From assembly GCA_964464375.1 (NCBI GenBank), contig CAYXFU010000025.1, positions 1 to 52,778 of the forward strand: a stretch of 52,778 nt of DNA, given 5' to 3'. The notes beneath the pieces were generated by a model. The model searched no databases. It saw nothing but the letters and a program-made list of their open reading frames with translations, and was not told where the DNA came from. Positions 6,450 to 15,067 of the stretch are shown here, one piece after another. The stretch comes from CAIOZA01 sp964464375. Lineage in GTDB: Bacteria > Bacteroidota > Ignavibacteria > Kapaibacteriales > UBA2268. The position numbers and the translations under genes are program-made. Each line of letters starts with the position of its first letter. Positions within the stretch are counted from its first letter, which is position 1.

Positions 6450-8480
6450 ATGAAAAAAATTATTTTATTATTCATAATGTCATTTGCATGTGTTGGCTAT
6501 TCCCAATGGATTCCTTGTAATAATGGTATGTGGGGAGGTAGGATTTCTTCTTTTCTTATTGATGGAGATAGAATTGTAGCCGGATCAGAGTATGGTGGTC
6601 TTTTTCTTAGTACAGATAATGGAATAAGCTGGTCTTCATATAACGATGGTCTTCCTGTAAAAAGAATTACTGGTTTAACTAAAACAAATAATTATGTTTT
6701 TGTCAGTGTGTGGAATGATGGACTTTTCTTTTCAATCGACAATGGAAATATTTGGCGAAAAAACGAATCAATGCGTAATGATATCAACGTATTGTATTCC
6801 AGCAATGGTTTATTGTATGCTGGAGCACAGGATGCCTTATATATTTCTTCAGATAATGGAATAAGCTGGTCAACAAAAAAGGGAATATATAGTATAACTC
6901 ATATTGTTACAAAAGGAACGGATATATTTATAGGTAGCTTAGAATTAGGGGTTAGTATGTCATCAGATAGTGGCAAAACATGGAATTATAAAAATGTGGG
7001 GCTTCCCCGGGATATATCATACCCTTTTGTAAGAGAAATGATAGTTAACGGTGAAGATCTTCTTATTGCAACAAATTGTGGTATATTCTTGTCTAAAACT
7101 GATGGAGAAGATTGGTATCCAAAAAACAATGGTCTTAAAGATTTAGACATGTATTCAATTGCCGTTAGTGGAACCAACCTAATTGCTTCAAATTCCGAAG
7201 GGATATATTTATCTTCTGATTACGGCTATACTTGGGTATTAGAAAAGAAGCTTACTTGTAGTGTTCTATCGCTCAAATCTGACGGGAAGAGAACTTTTGC
7301 CGGTACTGATGGATCAGGCATATACTATTCGGAGGATTACTCTAAAAATTGGAAAAAAATAAATAATCAATTGGTAAATACGACCATTAACTCTCTTAAA
7401 ATTAGTGAAAATAGAATTTATGCTTCAACTCTTGGTGGTGTCTATTCTTCAGATGATTTCGGAATGAGTTGGAATGAAAAGAATAATGGTTTATCTAAAA
7501 CCAATTTGTGTAATCTAGTAGTAAATAAGAATAAGATTTTTGTCTGCTCTTCAATAAATGGAGTAAGTTTTTCTACTGATTATGGTAACAATTGGACTAA
7601 CAAAAACAAAGGAGTCTGGGATGATAATGTCATTTCAGTTGCTTATGATGGCAAAAATCTTTTTGCAGGAACTCAGCAAGAAGGGGTTTTTTATTCTTCA
7701 AATGATGGTGATACCTGGATCGACAGGAACAAAAACATTGGGTATTTCGATATTTACTCTTTGAGTTTTGATGGAGCTAACCTCTATTCCGGAAATGCCG
7801 GTGGTATTTATATCACAACAAATAATGGTAATCTTTGGACGCCCATTAAGTTTTCTCACAGTAGATCAGTTACACAAATCGAAATAAACAATAATCACAT
7901 TCTGGCTTTATCATCATCTTCTCTCTTTCAATCAATGGACAAAGGTTCTTTATGGGATAATAATGAAATCAGGGTAGGTCAGGGTATATATAATAATTGT
8001 TTTGCTGTAAAAGGATCTAGTATATATCTTGGTACAAATTCAGGTGTGTATATATCCAAGGATTTCTGCAAAACTTGGGTTGATGCAAGCAAAGATTTAG
8101 GTTATAAGTACGTTAGTTCGTTGTTAATAGTTAATGATGAGATCTATGCCGGGACTAGTGGTGGTGGTCTTTTCAAGGCAAAGATCAGTGACCTGGAAAT
8201 AGCAGCTGTCCATTTTAATATCAATAATGAAACACAAGTAGTTGCACCAAATCCAACCTCCGATTTCATAGAAATATCCGTAGGGGCGAACGGACCTTCG
8301 CCCCTACAAAGTGATGTGAGGATATTTGATGTTTATGGGCAAACCGTGTCCCCCGCTGGCGGGGGTGTCAGCTCTGCTGACGGGGGTGGATGTATTAGAA
8401 TCGATGTCTCTACCCTTGCTCCTGGGATGTATTTTGTGAGGATTGGGGATAAAGTAAGCAAATTTGTGAAGATAAAATAA
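6450..8480 (+). CDS. Secreted BNR-propeller protein with T9SS domain
   Basis: The 676-residue product has a signal peptide (MKKIILLFIMSFACVGYS, predicted cut before QWIP), about thirteen BNR/Asp-box repeats spread over residues 20-590 (for example STDNGISW, SSDNGISW, SSDSGKTW, STDYGNNW, SSNDGDTW) and a T9SS type A sorting domain (about 597-676, APNPTSDFIEIS to SKFVKIK). The repeats predict one or two beta-propellers like those of sortilin/Vps10 or YCF48-like proteins. The sorting domain contains two in-frame palindromic inserts. The next gene starts one base after the stop, so the genes are co-transcribed. No enzymatic motif is visible; adhesion or surface binding is a guess. Confidence 0.9.
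   Translation: MKKIILLFIMSFACVGYSQWIPCNNGMWGGRISSFLIDGDRIVAGSEYGGLFLSTDNGISWSSYNDGLPVKRITGLTKTNNYVFVSVWNDGLFFSIDNGNIWRKNESMRNDINVLYSSNGLLYAGAQDALYISSDNGISWSTKKGIYSITHIVTKGTDIFIGSLELGVSMSSDSGKTWNYKNVGLPRDISYPFVREMIVNGEDLLIATNCGIFLSKTDGEDWYPKNNGLKDLDMYSIAVSGTNLIASNSEGIYLSSDYGYTWVLEKKLTCSVLSLKSDGKRTFAGTDGSGIYYSEDYSKNWKKINNQLVNTTINSLKISENRIYASTLGGVYSSDDFGMSWNEKNNGLSKTNLCNLVVNKNKIFVCSSINGVSFSTDYGNNWTNKNKGVWDDNVISVAYDGKNLFAGTQQEGVFYSSNDGDTWIDRNKNIGYFDIYSLSFDGANLYSGNAGGIYITTNNGNLWTPIKFSHSRSVTQIEINNNHILALSSSSLFQSMDKGSLWDNNEIRVGQGIYNNCFAVKGSSIYLGTNSGVYISKDFCKTWVDASKDLGYKYVSSLLIVNDEIYAGTSGGGLFKAKISDLEIAAVHFNINNETQVVAPNPTSDFIEISVGANGPSPLQSDVRIFDVYGQTVSPAGGGVSSADGGGCIRIDVSTLAPGMYFVRIGDKVSKFVKIK
8280..8388. 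repeat. Two in-frame palindromes inside a T9SS sorting domain
   Basis: The first is a perfect 11-base stem gtaggggcgaa (8280-8290) / ttcgcccctac (8297-8307) with loop cggacc. The second is a compound element from 8349: cccccgctggcggggg, tg, then gtcagc-tct-gctgac, then gggggtgg. Both are translated (VGANGPSPLQ and SPAGGGVSSADGGG). The stretch 8316-8410 is identical to 10393-10487 in the next gene. Confidence 0.88.
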
Positions 8481-8481
8481 C

Positions 8482-10554
8482 ATGAAAAATTTAATTTGTT
8501 CAGTAGCAATTTTAATCTTGATTCTGGGGCAGACTGCATTGGCTCAGACAGACTGGAAGCAGACCAACGGACCAAGTGGTGGCAAAATCACTTACCTGAC
8601 AAAGGACAGTAGAGGATATTTATATGCTTTAGCATCAAATTCTAATGTTTATATTTCAAAGGATAATGGTGACCACTGGAATAAAATATTTGAAGGTATT
8701 TATGCAATTGGTATGGATAAAAATAATAATTGTTATACTATCGGTAGCTTAGGTAGTTTCACGATATATGACGAAAATTTGAAAAATGGAATAACATCTG
8801 AAGAACCATTCAACGAATATCGTTATGCCAAAACAATTGTAATTGATAATAATTTTAACATTTATGTAACGACAGAATGGGGAGGATTATGGATCACTTC
8901 TGATAAAGGAGTTACCTGGTCAGATCTTCCATCTGTGTCAAAATATGATATTGCATTAGATACAAACAATATTTTATTAGTGACTTATGGTAACGATTCG
9001 ATAGGTCGTTCAACAAATAACGGAAGAGACTGGAAGCATATTAAAGTTGCTGACACTAATTTTCGCAATCGTGTTAGTCATGTAACTTATAATAAACAAT
9101 TTGGTAATTTTATAGCTACAGGATTATTCGGTTTCGTCTATATTTCTACTGATAGTGGCTTAAACTGGACAATTAGTCCGGATACATTACCAGATGAGCT
9201 AATCAGTATGTTGTTTGTTGATGATTATGGAAATACATATATCACAGGAAATAAATTATCCTATCAATCAACAGATGGAGGCTTTTCTTGGTATAAAAAT
9301 GACAGTATCCCATTTGGCTGGGCAACAACTTCTTATAAAAACTATCTTTACATAGCAGGTACAAGGTATAAACTTGTTAGATACGACCTTAATTCAAAAT
9401 CGGTTGAAGAGAAGAATGAAGGTATATATAATCAAACCGTTATATTCATAGTTGCAAATAATAAGGGATATGTTTATGCAAAAGTACCTCACGAATTATT
9501 TAGAACTACAGATGATGGTGAATCTTGGCAGAAATTGCCATTTCCTAAAGGAAAAAGCGAGTTTTCTTTTCCAATAATCTGCACAAAAAATAATTTTATT
9601 TTTGCTGGTATGGATTCTACAGTACAACGATCTTCAGATGATGGTAACTCTTGGTTAACAGTATTTTCTGACAGTACATACAAAGTATCATTTTCAGAAG
9701 CAGATAATGGTAGAATATATATGGCAAAAACATATTTGTACTATTCGGAAGATAATGGAAATAGCTGGATTCAACAATATTCTTTTGGAACTGGAATTGT
9801 TTCTTTATCGATTTATCAAAATAAATATTTTGTTGCTTGCTCATATTATGGTTATATATATTTTTCTGATGATTCTGCAAAAACATTTAGAGCACTCCCT
9901 TTAAGTGTTCCTGAGCATTGCGGATCAGTTGCAACTTTCAATAAAACGGGTGATGTATTCATCAGTTTGCGTGAATGGGGGGATTGGGCACTAACTGTTT
10001 TTTCAGATGATATGTGTCAATCCTTTCGGGAAATCGATAAAATAAATGATCCATTAGACTTTATGAAAATTGACAATAATAATAATCTTTATACTAATAG
10101 AAGAACTAATGGCAAAAATGATGGTTTGAATTTTACAAGTGATAAAGGGATAACATGGCATGCCCTGAATAACCCTGCTATTCAAGATAAACAAATTTAC
10201 GATATGTGTTTCGTTAAAAATGGAGCATATCTGGCTAGCATTGGCTACAGTGTATTCAAGACTGATTATCTGATGGATGTTGATGATCCGAAATGTATAA
10301 CTGTGTCTGATTTGGATATTTCTCCCAATCCTGCCTCCGATTTCATAGAGATATCTGTAGGCGCGAACGGCAGTTCGCCCCTACAAAGCGAGGTGAGGAT
10401 ATTTGATGTTTATGGGCAAACCGTGTCCCCCGCTGGCGGGGGTGTCAGCTCTGCTGACGGGGGTGGATGTATTAGAATCGATGTCTCAGGTTTGCCTCAA
10501 GGCATGTATTTTGTGAGGGTTGGGGATAGAGTCGAGAAGTTTGTGAAAATATAA
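8482..10554 (+). CDS. Secreted BNR-propeller protein with T9SS domain
   Basis: The 690-residue product has a signal peptide (predicted cut after ALA, mature start QTDW), many Asp-box repeats (SKDNGDHW, TSDKGVTW, STDGGFSW, TTDDGESW, SSDDGNSW, SEDNGNSW, TSDKGITW) and a T9SS type A sorting domain (about 610-690, SPNPASDFIEIS to EKFVKI). It starts one base after the previous gene, so it is the last gene of the three-gene run. The propeller is clearly diverged from its neighbour, while 95 bases of the sorting-domain region are identical, which points to recent copying of that region. It carries the same two palindromic inserts. Ligand unknown. Confidence 0.9.
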   Translation: MKNLICSVAILILILGQTALAQTDWKQTNGPSGGKITYLTKDSRGYLYALASNSNVYISKDNGDHWNKIFEGIYAIGMDKNNNCYTIGSLGSFTIYDENLKNGITSEEPFNEYRYAKTIVIDNNFNIYVTTEWGGLWITSDKGVTWSDLPSVSKYDIALDTNNILLVTYGNDSIGRSTNNGRDWKHIKVADTNFRNRVSHVTYNKQFGNFIATGLFGFVYISTDSGLNWTISPDTLPDELISMLFVDDYGNTYITGNKLSYQSTDGGFSWYKNDSIPFGWATTSYKNYLYIAGTRYKLVRYDLNSKSVEEKNEGIYNQTVIFIVANNKGYVYAKVPHELFRTTDDGESWQKLPFPKGKSEFSFPIICTKNNFIFAGMDSTVQRSSDDGNSWLTVFSDSTYKVSFSEADNGRIYMAKTYLYYSEDNGNSWIQQYSFGTGIVSLSIYQNKYFVACSYYGYIYFSDDSAKTFRALPLSVPEHCGSVATFNKTGDVFISLREWGDWALTVFSDDMCQSFREIDKINDPLDFMKIDNNNNLYTNRRTNGKNDGLNFTSDKGITWHALNNPAIQDKQIYDMCFVKNGAYLASIGYSVFKTDYLMDVDDPKCITVSDLDISPNPASDFIEISVGANGSSPLQSEVRIFDVYGQTVSPAGGGVSSADGGGCIRIDVSGLPQGMYFVRVGDRVEKFVKI
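10357..10471. repeat. Two in-frame palindromes inside a T9SS sorting domain
   Basis: These correspond to the pair at 8280-8388. The first stem, gtaggcgcgaa (10357-10367) / ttcgcccctac (10374-10384), has one mismatch and a changed loop. The compound element from about 10426 is identical to that in the upstream gene. Both are read in frame. Confidence 0.88.
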
Positions 10555-10570
10555 TGTTGAAACTCAAATA

Positions 10571-10687
10571 ATCCCCTTGATACAAGGGTGAGACAAAACC
10601 AAATTCTGTAACGCCTGTGCTTGCACCCTTTTTCAAATGGGATTTGGTGGTTTCTCCGGATCCTTCATTTCACTCCGGGTCTTTTTT
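10571..10687 (+). terminator. Hairpins between BNR operon and uvrA, possible terminator
   Basis: Downstream of the three-gene run there is a small hairpin cccttg (10574-10579) / caaggg (10583-10588) and then ccgga (10656-10660) / tccgg (10674-10678) followed by gtctttttt. The latter looks like a weak intrinsic terminator, with a short 5-base stem and a 13-base loop. The earlier hairpin may be another palindromic repeat. The rest up to uvrA shows no recognised element. Confidence 0.4.
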
Positions 10688-10760
10688 CTCAGATTAATAT
10701 GAGAGTAAGGTTTCATTCGTCTTAATATATCAAAAAAAATGGATATGAAAAAAGTTACTT

Positions 10761-13601
10761 ATGGCAAAGAAGAATGAAGCTGTTAAGGCAGAACCGGGAA
10801 TCAGGAAGAAGTTTATTTCGGTTAATAAAGCAAGTTTACACAATCTAAAAGATGTATCGGTAGATATTCCTCATAATAAGCTGACAGTCATTTCAGGTGT
10901 AAGTGGCTCCGGTAAATCCAGCCTTGCTTTTGATACAATCTATGCAGAAGGGCAAAGACGCTTTGTTGAGTCTCTTTCTGCTTATGCTCGTCAGTTTCTC
11001 GAAAGAATGCACAAGCCCGAAGTTGAATCAATCACCGGACTTCCGCCTGCTGTAGCTATTGAGCAGAGAAAGCAATCCAAGAATCCACGGTCCACTGTTG
11101 GAACAACCACCGAAATCTATGATTATCTAAGGCTTCTCTATGGCAGAATTGGAGCAACGATATGCCGAAACTGTGAGAAACCCGTTCAAAAGGATTCTCC
11201 TAATTCGATTGTGAATGAAATTCTCAAGTTGGAAGAAGATACAAAGCTTTATATTCTTGCACCAATCAATCCTCAGGCAAGAACCATTGAATCGGAACTT
11301 CCTCGTTTCAGAGAATACGGATTCTTTAGGTATTCAGTTCCAGATTCGGATGTTATTCATGACTTTGACGATAAAGAAGGTTATGAGAATTTAACCGTTA
11401 ATGATTTTTATGTGCTGATTGACAGAATGGTTCTTGCTAAGGATGCTGAGTCAGTAACTAGACTTACCGATTCTATCGAATTAGCATTTAAAGTTGCCGA
11501 TGGAAGAATTAAGATCAAAAACCTCACAAACCGAACAATGCTGAATTTCAGTAACCGTTTCGAATGTTCAGATTGCGATATCGTATATGAAGAGCCGGAG
11601 CCCAGACTCTTCTCCTTCAACAATCCTTTCGGAGCTTGTCCTTCCTGCCAGGGTTTCGGCAGAACTATAGGAATTGATGAAGATCTGATTATTCCTGACA
11701 AAACAAAATCACTGCAGAAGCTGGCTGTTCATCCATTCCGCACAACTCGATTCAACGAGAATCAGATAGCTATGATTAAAGAAGGCACTAAAGCCGGAGT
11801 TCGGCTCGATGTTCCCTATTCAAGACTGACAGAGAAGGAAATTGAATTTGTATGGGAAGGTCGTGATTCATATCCCGGAATTAACGGCTACATCAAAATG
11901 CTTGAAGAGAACAATTATAAGATGCATTATCGGGTTATGCTCAGCCGTTATCGAGGCTATACTAAGTGCCGGCTCTGTGGTGGATCGAGACTAAGAACCT
12001 CTGCCCGGCAGGCTTTCGTTTGTGGTAAATCAATTCCGGATTTAGTTAAAATGCCAATTTCTGAGTTGCTCAAGTTTAGCAGAAATCTTGAACTTAATGA
12101 GCATCAGCTCTCGGTAGTTTCTCAGGTAGTTAATGAAATTCAATGGAGAATTCAGCTCCTTGTTGATATCGGTTTGCATTATTTAACTCTAGACCGGCTG
12201 AGCCATACTCTTTCCGGGGGCGAGGCACAGAGAATTAACCTTTCCACTGCTTTAGGCTCTTCGCTCGTGGGAACACTTTATGTCCTTGATGAACCAAGTA
12301 TTGGCTTACATCCACGAGACACAGACAGACTGATATCAATTCTATACAAATTACGTAATCTGGGCAATACTATCATTGTCGTTGAGCATGACCCTGATAT
12401 AATCCGTCAGGCTGATTACCTGATTGACATGGGTCCCAAAGCCGGTGAGAATGGTGGAGAAATTGTCTTTGCAGGTACAATTGAAGAGATGAAAAAATCT
12501 AAACAATCTATCACTGCACAATATATGACAGGTAAGAAGTCAATTCCATTGCCGGCAAAACGTAGTGCAGGGAACAACCATTTTCTTGAGATTATTGCAC
12601 CCAGAGAGAATAATCTCAAAATGGATCAGGTTCGCTTTCCATTGGGGTGCATTGTATGTGTAACAGGTGTTTCCGGTTCCGGCAAGAGTACATTGATTCA
12701 TGATGTTCTTTATGATGGACTTAAGAAATCATTAGTTGGAGGCAAGGAATCTTCTGCTTCTTTCGAAAAAATATCTGGTACACTTTGGTTGGACAATGTC
12801 GAAATGGTAGATCAGTCCTCTATTGGCAAATCTACACGCTCAACTCCAATCACTTATACCAAAGTATTCGATCATATACGAGATTTGTACGCATCCACTC
12901 AAGCCGCAAAGCAGCTTGGATGGAAACCCGGACATTTTTCGTTCAATGTTACCGGTGGAAGATGCGAGGTCTGCGAGGGAGAAGGAACGGTTACAGTCGA
13001 TATGCAGTTCCTGCCGGACGTCCAGCTTATATGCGAATCCTGCAAAGGCACAAGATACAAAAAAGATGCTCGTTCAATCCTTTACAAAGGGAAATCAATT
13101 GTTGATGTGCTCAATATGACAATTGATGAGGCATTGGTATTTTTTACAGAATCTAACAAGATTACAAATAAGCTAAAACTTCTGTCCGATGTCGGTCTTG
13201 GCTATCTTAGGCTTGGTCAGCCATCAACAATGCTTTCGGGTGGTGAATCCCAGAGAATCAAGCTTGCAAATCATCTCGATGCAAGCTATAATACTAATCT
13301 ATTATTCATTTTTGATGAACCCACTACAGGATTGCACCTCGATGATATCAACAAACTGATAAAATGCTTCAGAAGATTAATTGAGGGTGGGCACAGCGTT
13401 ATTATAATTGAACATAATCTGAATGTGATCGCCTCGGCTGACTGGATCATAGACCTTGGACCTGAAGCCGGCGAAGAAGGTGGTTTGATTGTAGCTGAAG
13501 GCACTCCGGAAGATGTGGCAAAAGTAAAGCAATCCTTCACGGGAAAAGCGTTGAAAGAATTTTTACAAGAACGTAAAACTAATTCTTCTTTAAAAGACTG
13601 A
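10761..13601 (+). CDS. uvrA: Excinuclease ABC subunit A
   Basis: The 946-residue product is a full-length UvrA, the damage-recognition ATPase of nucleotide excision repair. It shows Walker A GVSGSGKS (residues 46-53), the first ABC signature LSGGEAQRINLS (about 484), a second Walker A GVSGSGKST (about 636), the second signature LSGGESQRIK (about 824), and zinc-binding cysteine pairs, including CEVCEGEG with CESCKG (about 735-761) and CSDC with CPSC in the first half. All expected elements are present, so it should be active with UvrB and UvrC, which are not in this window. The gene stands alone; its 3' end overlaps a convergent gene by 23 bases. Confidence 0.98.
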   Translation: MAKKNEAVKAEPGIRKKFISVNKASLHNLKDVSVDIPHNKLTVISGVSGSGKSSLAFDTIYAEGQRRFVESLSAYARQFLERMHKPEVESITGLPPAVAIEQRKQSKNPRSTVGTTTEIYDYLRLLYGRIGATICRNCEKPVQKDSPNSIVNEILKLEEDTKLYILAPINPQARTIESELPRFREYGFFRYSVPDSDVIHDFDDKEGYENLTVNDFYVLIDRMVLAKDAESVTRLTDSIELAFKVADGRIKIKNLTNRTMLNFSNRFECSDCDIVYEEPEPRLFSFNNPFGACPSCQGFGRTIGIDEDLIIPDKTKSLQKLAVHPFRTTRFNENQIAMIKEGTKAGVRLDVPYSRLTEKEIEFVWEGRDSYPGINGYIKMLEENNYKMHYRVMLSRYRGYTKCRLCGGSRLRTSARQAFVCGKSIPDLVKMPISELLKFSRNLELNEHQLSVVSQVVNEIQWRIQLLVDIGLHYLTLDRLSHTLSGGEAQRINLSTALGSSLVGTLYVLDEPSIGLHPRDTDRLISILYKLRNLGNTIIVVEHDPDIIRQADYLIDMGPKAGENGGEIVFAGTIEEMKKSKQSITAQYMTGKKSIPLPAKRSAGNNHFLEIIAPRENNLKMDQVRFPLGCIVCVTGVSGSGKSTLIHDVLYDGLKKSLVGGKESSASFEKISGTLWLDNVEMVDQSSIGKSTRSTPITYTKVFDHIRDLYASTQAAKQLGWKPGHFSFNVTGGRCEVCEGEGTVTVDMQFLPDVQLICESCKGTRYKKDARSILYKGKSIVDVLNMTIDEALVFFTESNKITNKLKLLSDVGLGYLRLGQPSTMLSGGESQRIKLANHLDASYNTNLLFIFDEPTTGLHLDDINKLIKCFRRLIEGGHSVIIIEHNLNVIASADWIIDLGPEAGEEGGLIVAEGTPEDVAKVKQSFTGKALKEFLQERKTNSSLKD

Positions 13602-13911
13602 TAAGTTCTTTTCTAAACAATGGGATAGTTTTCTTGATAAAGTTCCAGACAGCTTCTCCGTCAACCTCAGTTTCAGGATTAACTTTCTCGTCCAAAGTTG
13701 AAATCTCATCCCAAATATTGCTATCGGTTTTTTCGAAATCATCAGGTAGGAATTTCACCATTGTTTGAAGATCTACCAATTGATTAACAACCTGAATAAT
13801 GTTTTTTCGGCGGGTAATAAAGTCTCTAAAGCCTTCTCCAGTAATTGATTCTTCGATACTGTTCACAATATCCAGAAGATTATTCAGCATCATTTTGTTA
13901 GGATTGCTCAT
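13579..13911 (-). CDS. Unknown 110-residue protein convergent with uvrA
   Basis: The product is soluble, acidic and helical-looking, with no signal peptide or membrane segment. It begins MSNPNKMMLNNLLDIVNSIE and ends in a basic FRKELISLLKKN. I do not recognise a family. Its last 23 bases overlap the end of uvrA on the opposite strand. The start ATG at 13909-13911 is the first of the frame and codon use resembles its neighbours, so it is probably a real gene. Any link with DNA repair would be a guess from position alone. Confidence 0.6.
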   Translation of the reverse strand: MSNPNKMMLNNLLDIVNSIEESITGEGFRDFITRRKNIIQVVNQLVDLQTMVKFLPDDFEKTDSNIWDEISTLDEKVNPETEVDGEAVWNFIKKTIPLFRKELISLLKKN

Positions 13912-14003
13912 AAGATAAAAAAGAAGAAGAAAGTATTATTGAAATAAAATGTAATAAGTCCAGAAGTCCTACATCAGCAAGATATAGGACTTCTTTTGTG
14001 ATT

Positions 14004-14696
14004 TCATTTTTTCTGATTCTTGACAATTTCGCAATTAGATTTGACTCTTTTTAACATATTTGTTTCGAATATTCCATTCGATTTCCAGAAATGGACTTCA
14101 TGCGTGACGAAATCTTCCCATCCACTAATAGCCCCATCCTTAATTGCACCATTTAATACTAGATATATAGTGTTGTCTTCTCTTTCGGTGAGCTGGAATC
14201 TATACTGCATTCTTCCTGTCAGCCAGGTACCACCTCGTATAAAAGGTACTTCGATACTGAATTTTTTTAGTATATCGAAAGTGCTGTCCTTACCTTGCGA
14301 GAACACACAATAATCCGACCGAAGAGAGCCTTTGAACAATCCTTGATCTGTCTGCGAATACTTTTCCTGAGAAACCAGACAATTTATGTCTTCGAGTGAT
14401 AATTTAATCGCATTCCAAACTACTTCGAATGAATAAGCAAGAGTATCCTCATATTTCTCTTTAAAATACAGTTCCTTCGCTGATTTGTTACTAATACTCT
14501 CATCATCTTTAAGCAATTCTTCCTGCAATACTTCGTTTGTTTCAGACTTTTTAACTTCTGGCTTTTTTACAGCAGACTTCTCCGTTTTGGTGTTTTCTTC
14601 CTCGATAAGTTCTTCCTGAGCTAGCAAACAAGCAGACCACGGATTAGCAATTAGAGCAAACGAGATTAAAAAAATAAACATCGATAAGCGTTTCAT
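14004..14696 (-). CDS. Exported protein of unknown function (BamC/DUF3568-like pattern)
   Basis: The 230-residue product has a signal peptide (core MFIFLISFALIANPWSACLL, predicted cut LLA before QEEL), an acidic and lysine-rich linker (residues about 27-75), and a C-terminal domain (about 80-225) beginning SFEVVWNAIKLSLEDIN. That helix and strand pattern is reminiscent of BamC/DUF3568-type small alpha-beta domains found in periplasmic proteins, but the match is by eye and weak. The cysteine at about residue 23 lies within the hydrophobic region, though the sequence SACLLAQ is a better signal peptidase I site than a lipobox. It stands alone between uvrA's convergent neighbour and a divergent T9SS gene. 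Confidence 0.65.
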   Translation of the reverse strand: MKRLSMFIFLISFALIANPWSACLLAQEELIEEENTKTEKSAVKKPEVKKSETNEVLQEELLKDDESISNKSAKELYFKEKYEDTLAYSFEVVWNAIKLSLEDINCLVSQEKYSQTDQGLFKGSLRSDYCVFSQGKDSTFDILKKFSIEVPFIRGGTWLTGRMQYRFQLTEREDNTIYLVLNGAIKDGAISGWEDFVTHEVHFWKSNGIFETNMLKRVKSNCEIVKNQKK

Positions 14697-15040
14697 TTTT
14701 ACTCCAGATAATTTCTTTTAATTTAATGTATTATTAAGTAAGTATAACTTATCAATTTTTCCCGTAAATATCAATAGGAATTAAGTTATGATTTCAATTT
14801 AGTTAAAAAATAAAATAATATCAAGAAATTAAAAATATTGAGCTAAAATGTGATTTCACAATCATTTAGTTTATATTGTTATAAATTAAAAGTTATATAA
14901 TTCTCGTTTTTTTTTATTATTTTGTAATTTTCCTGTAACATTTATCTCTTTTAATTGATATTATAAAAGGGTGAGGTGTTGTTTTGCTCTTTTCCAATTC
15001 TTTTTCAATGCGTAAAAATTTATTATTTTAGGATTATAGT
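14697..15040. other. 344-base AT-rich divergent intergenic region
   Basis: This separates two divergent genes and must hold both promoters. It is very AT-rich, with runs of T (14907-14917) and near-matches to the -7 motif (ttattttg near 14920), but no site good enough to assign. No gene, repeat or strong hairpin was seen. Confidence 0.5.
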
Positions 15041-15067
15041 ATGAGATATTACTTAACTAATTGTACC

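Noticed and set aside
10561..10690. Possible riboswitch or structured leader before uvrA
   Set aside because: Several short pairings exist, but none matches a riboswitch core I know; treated as hairpins and a possible weak terminator.
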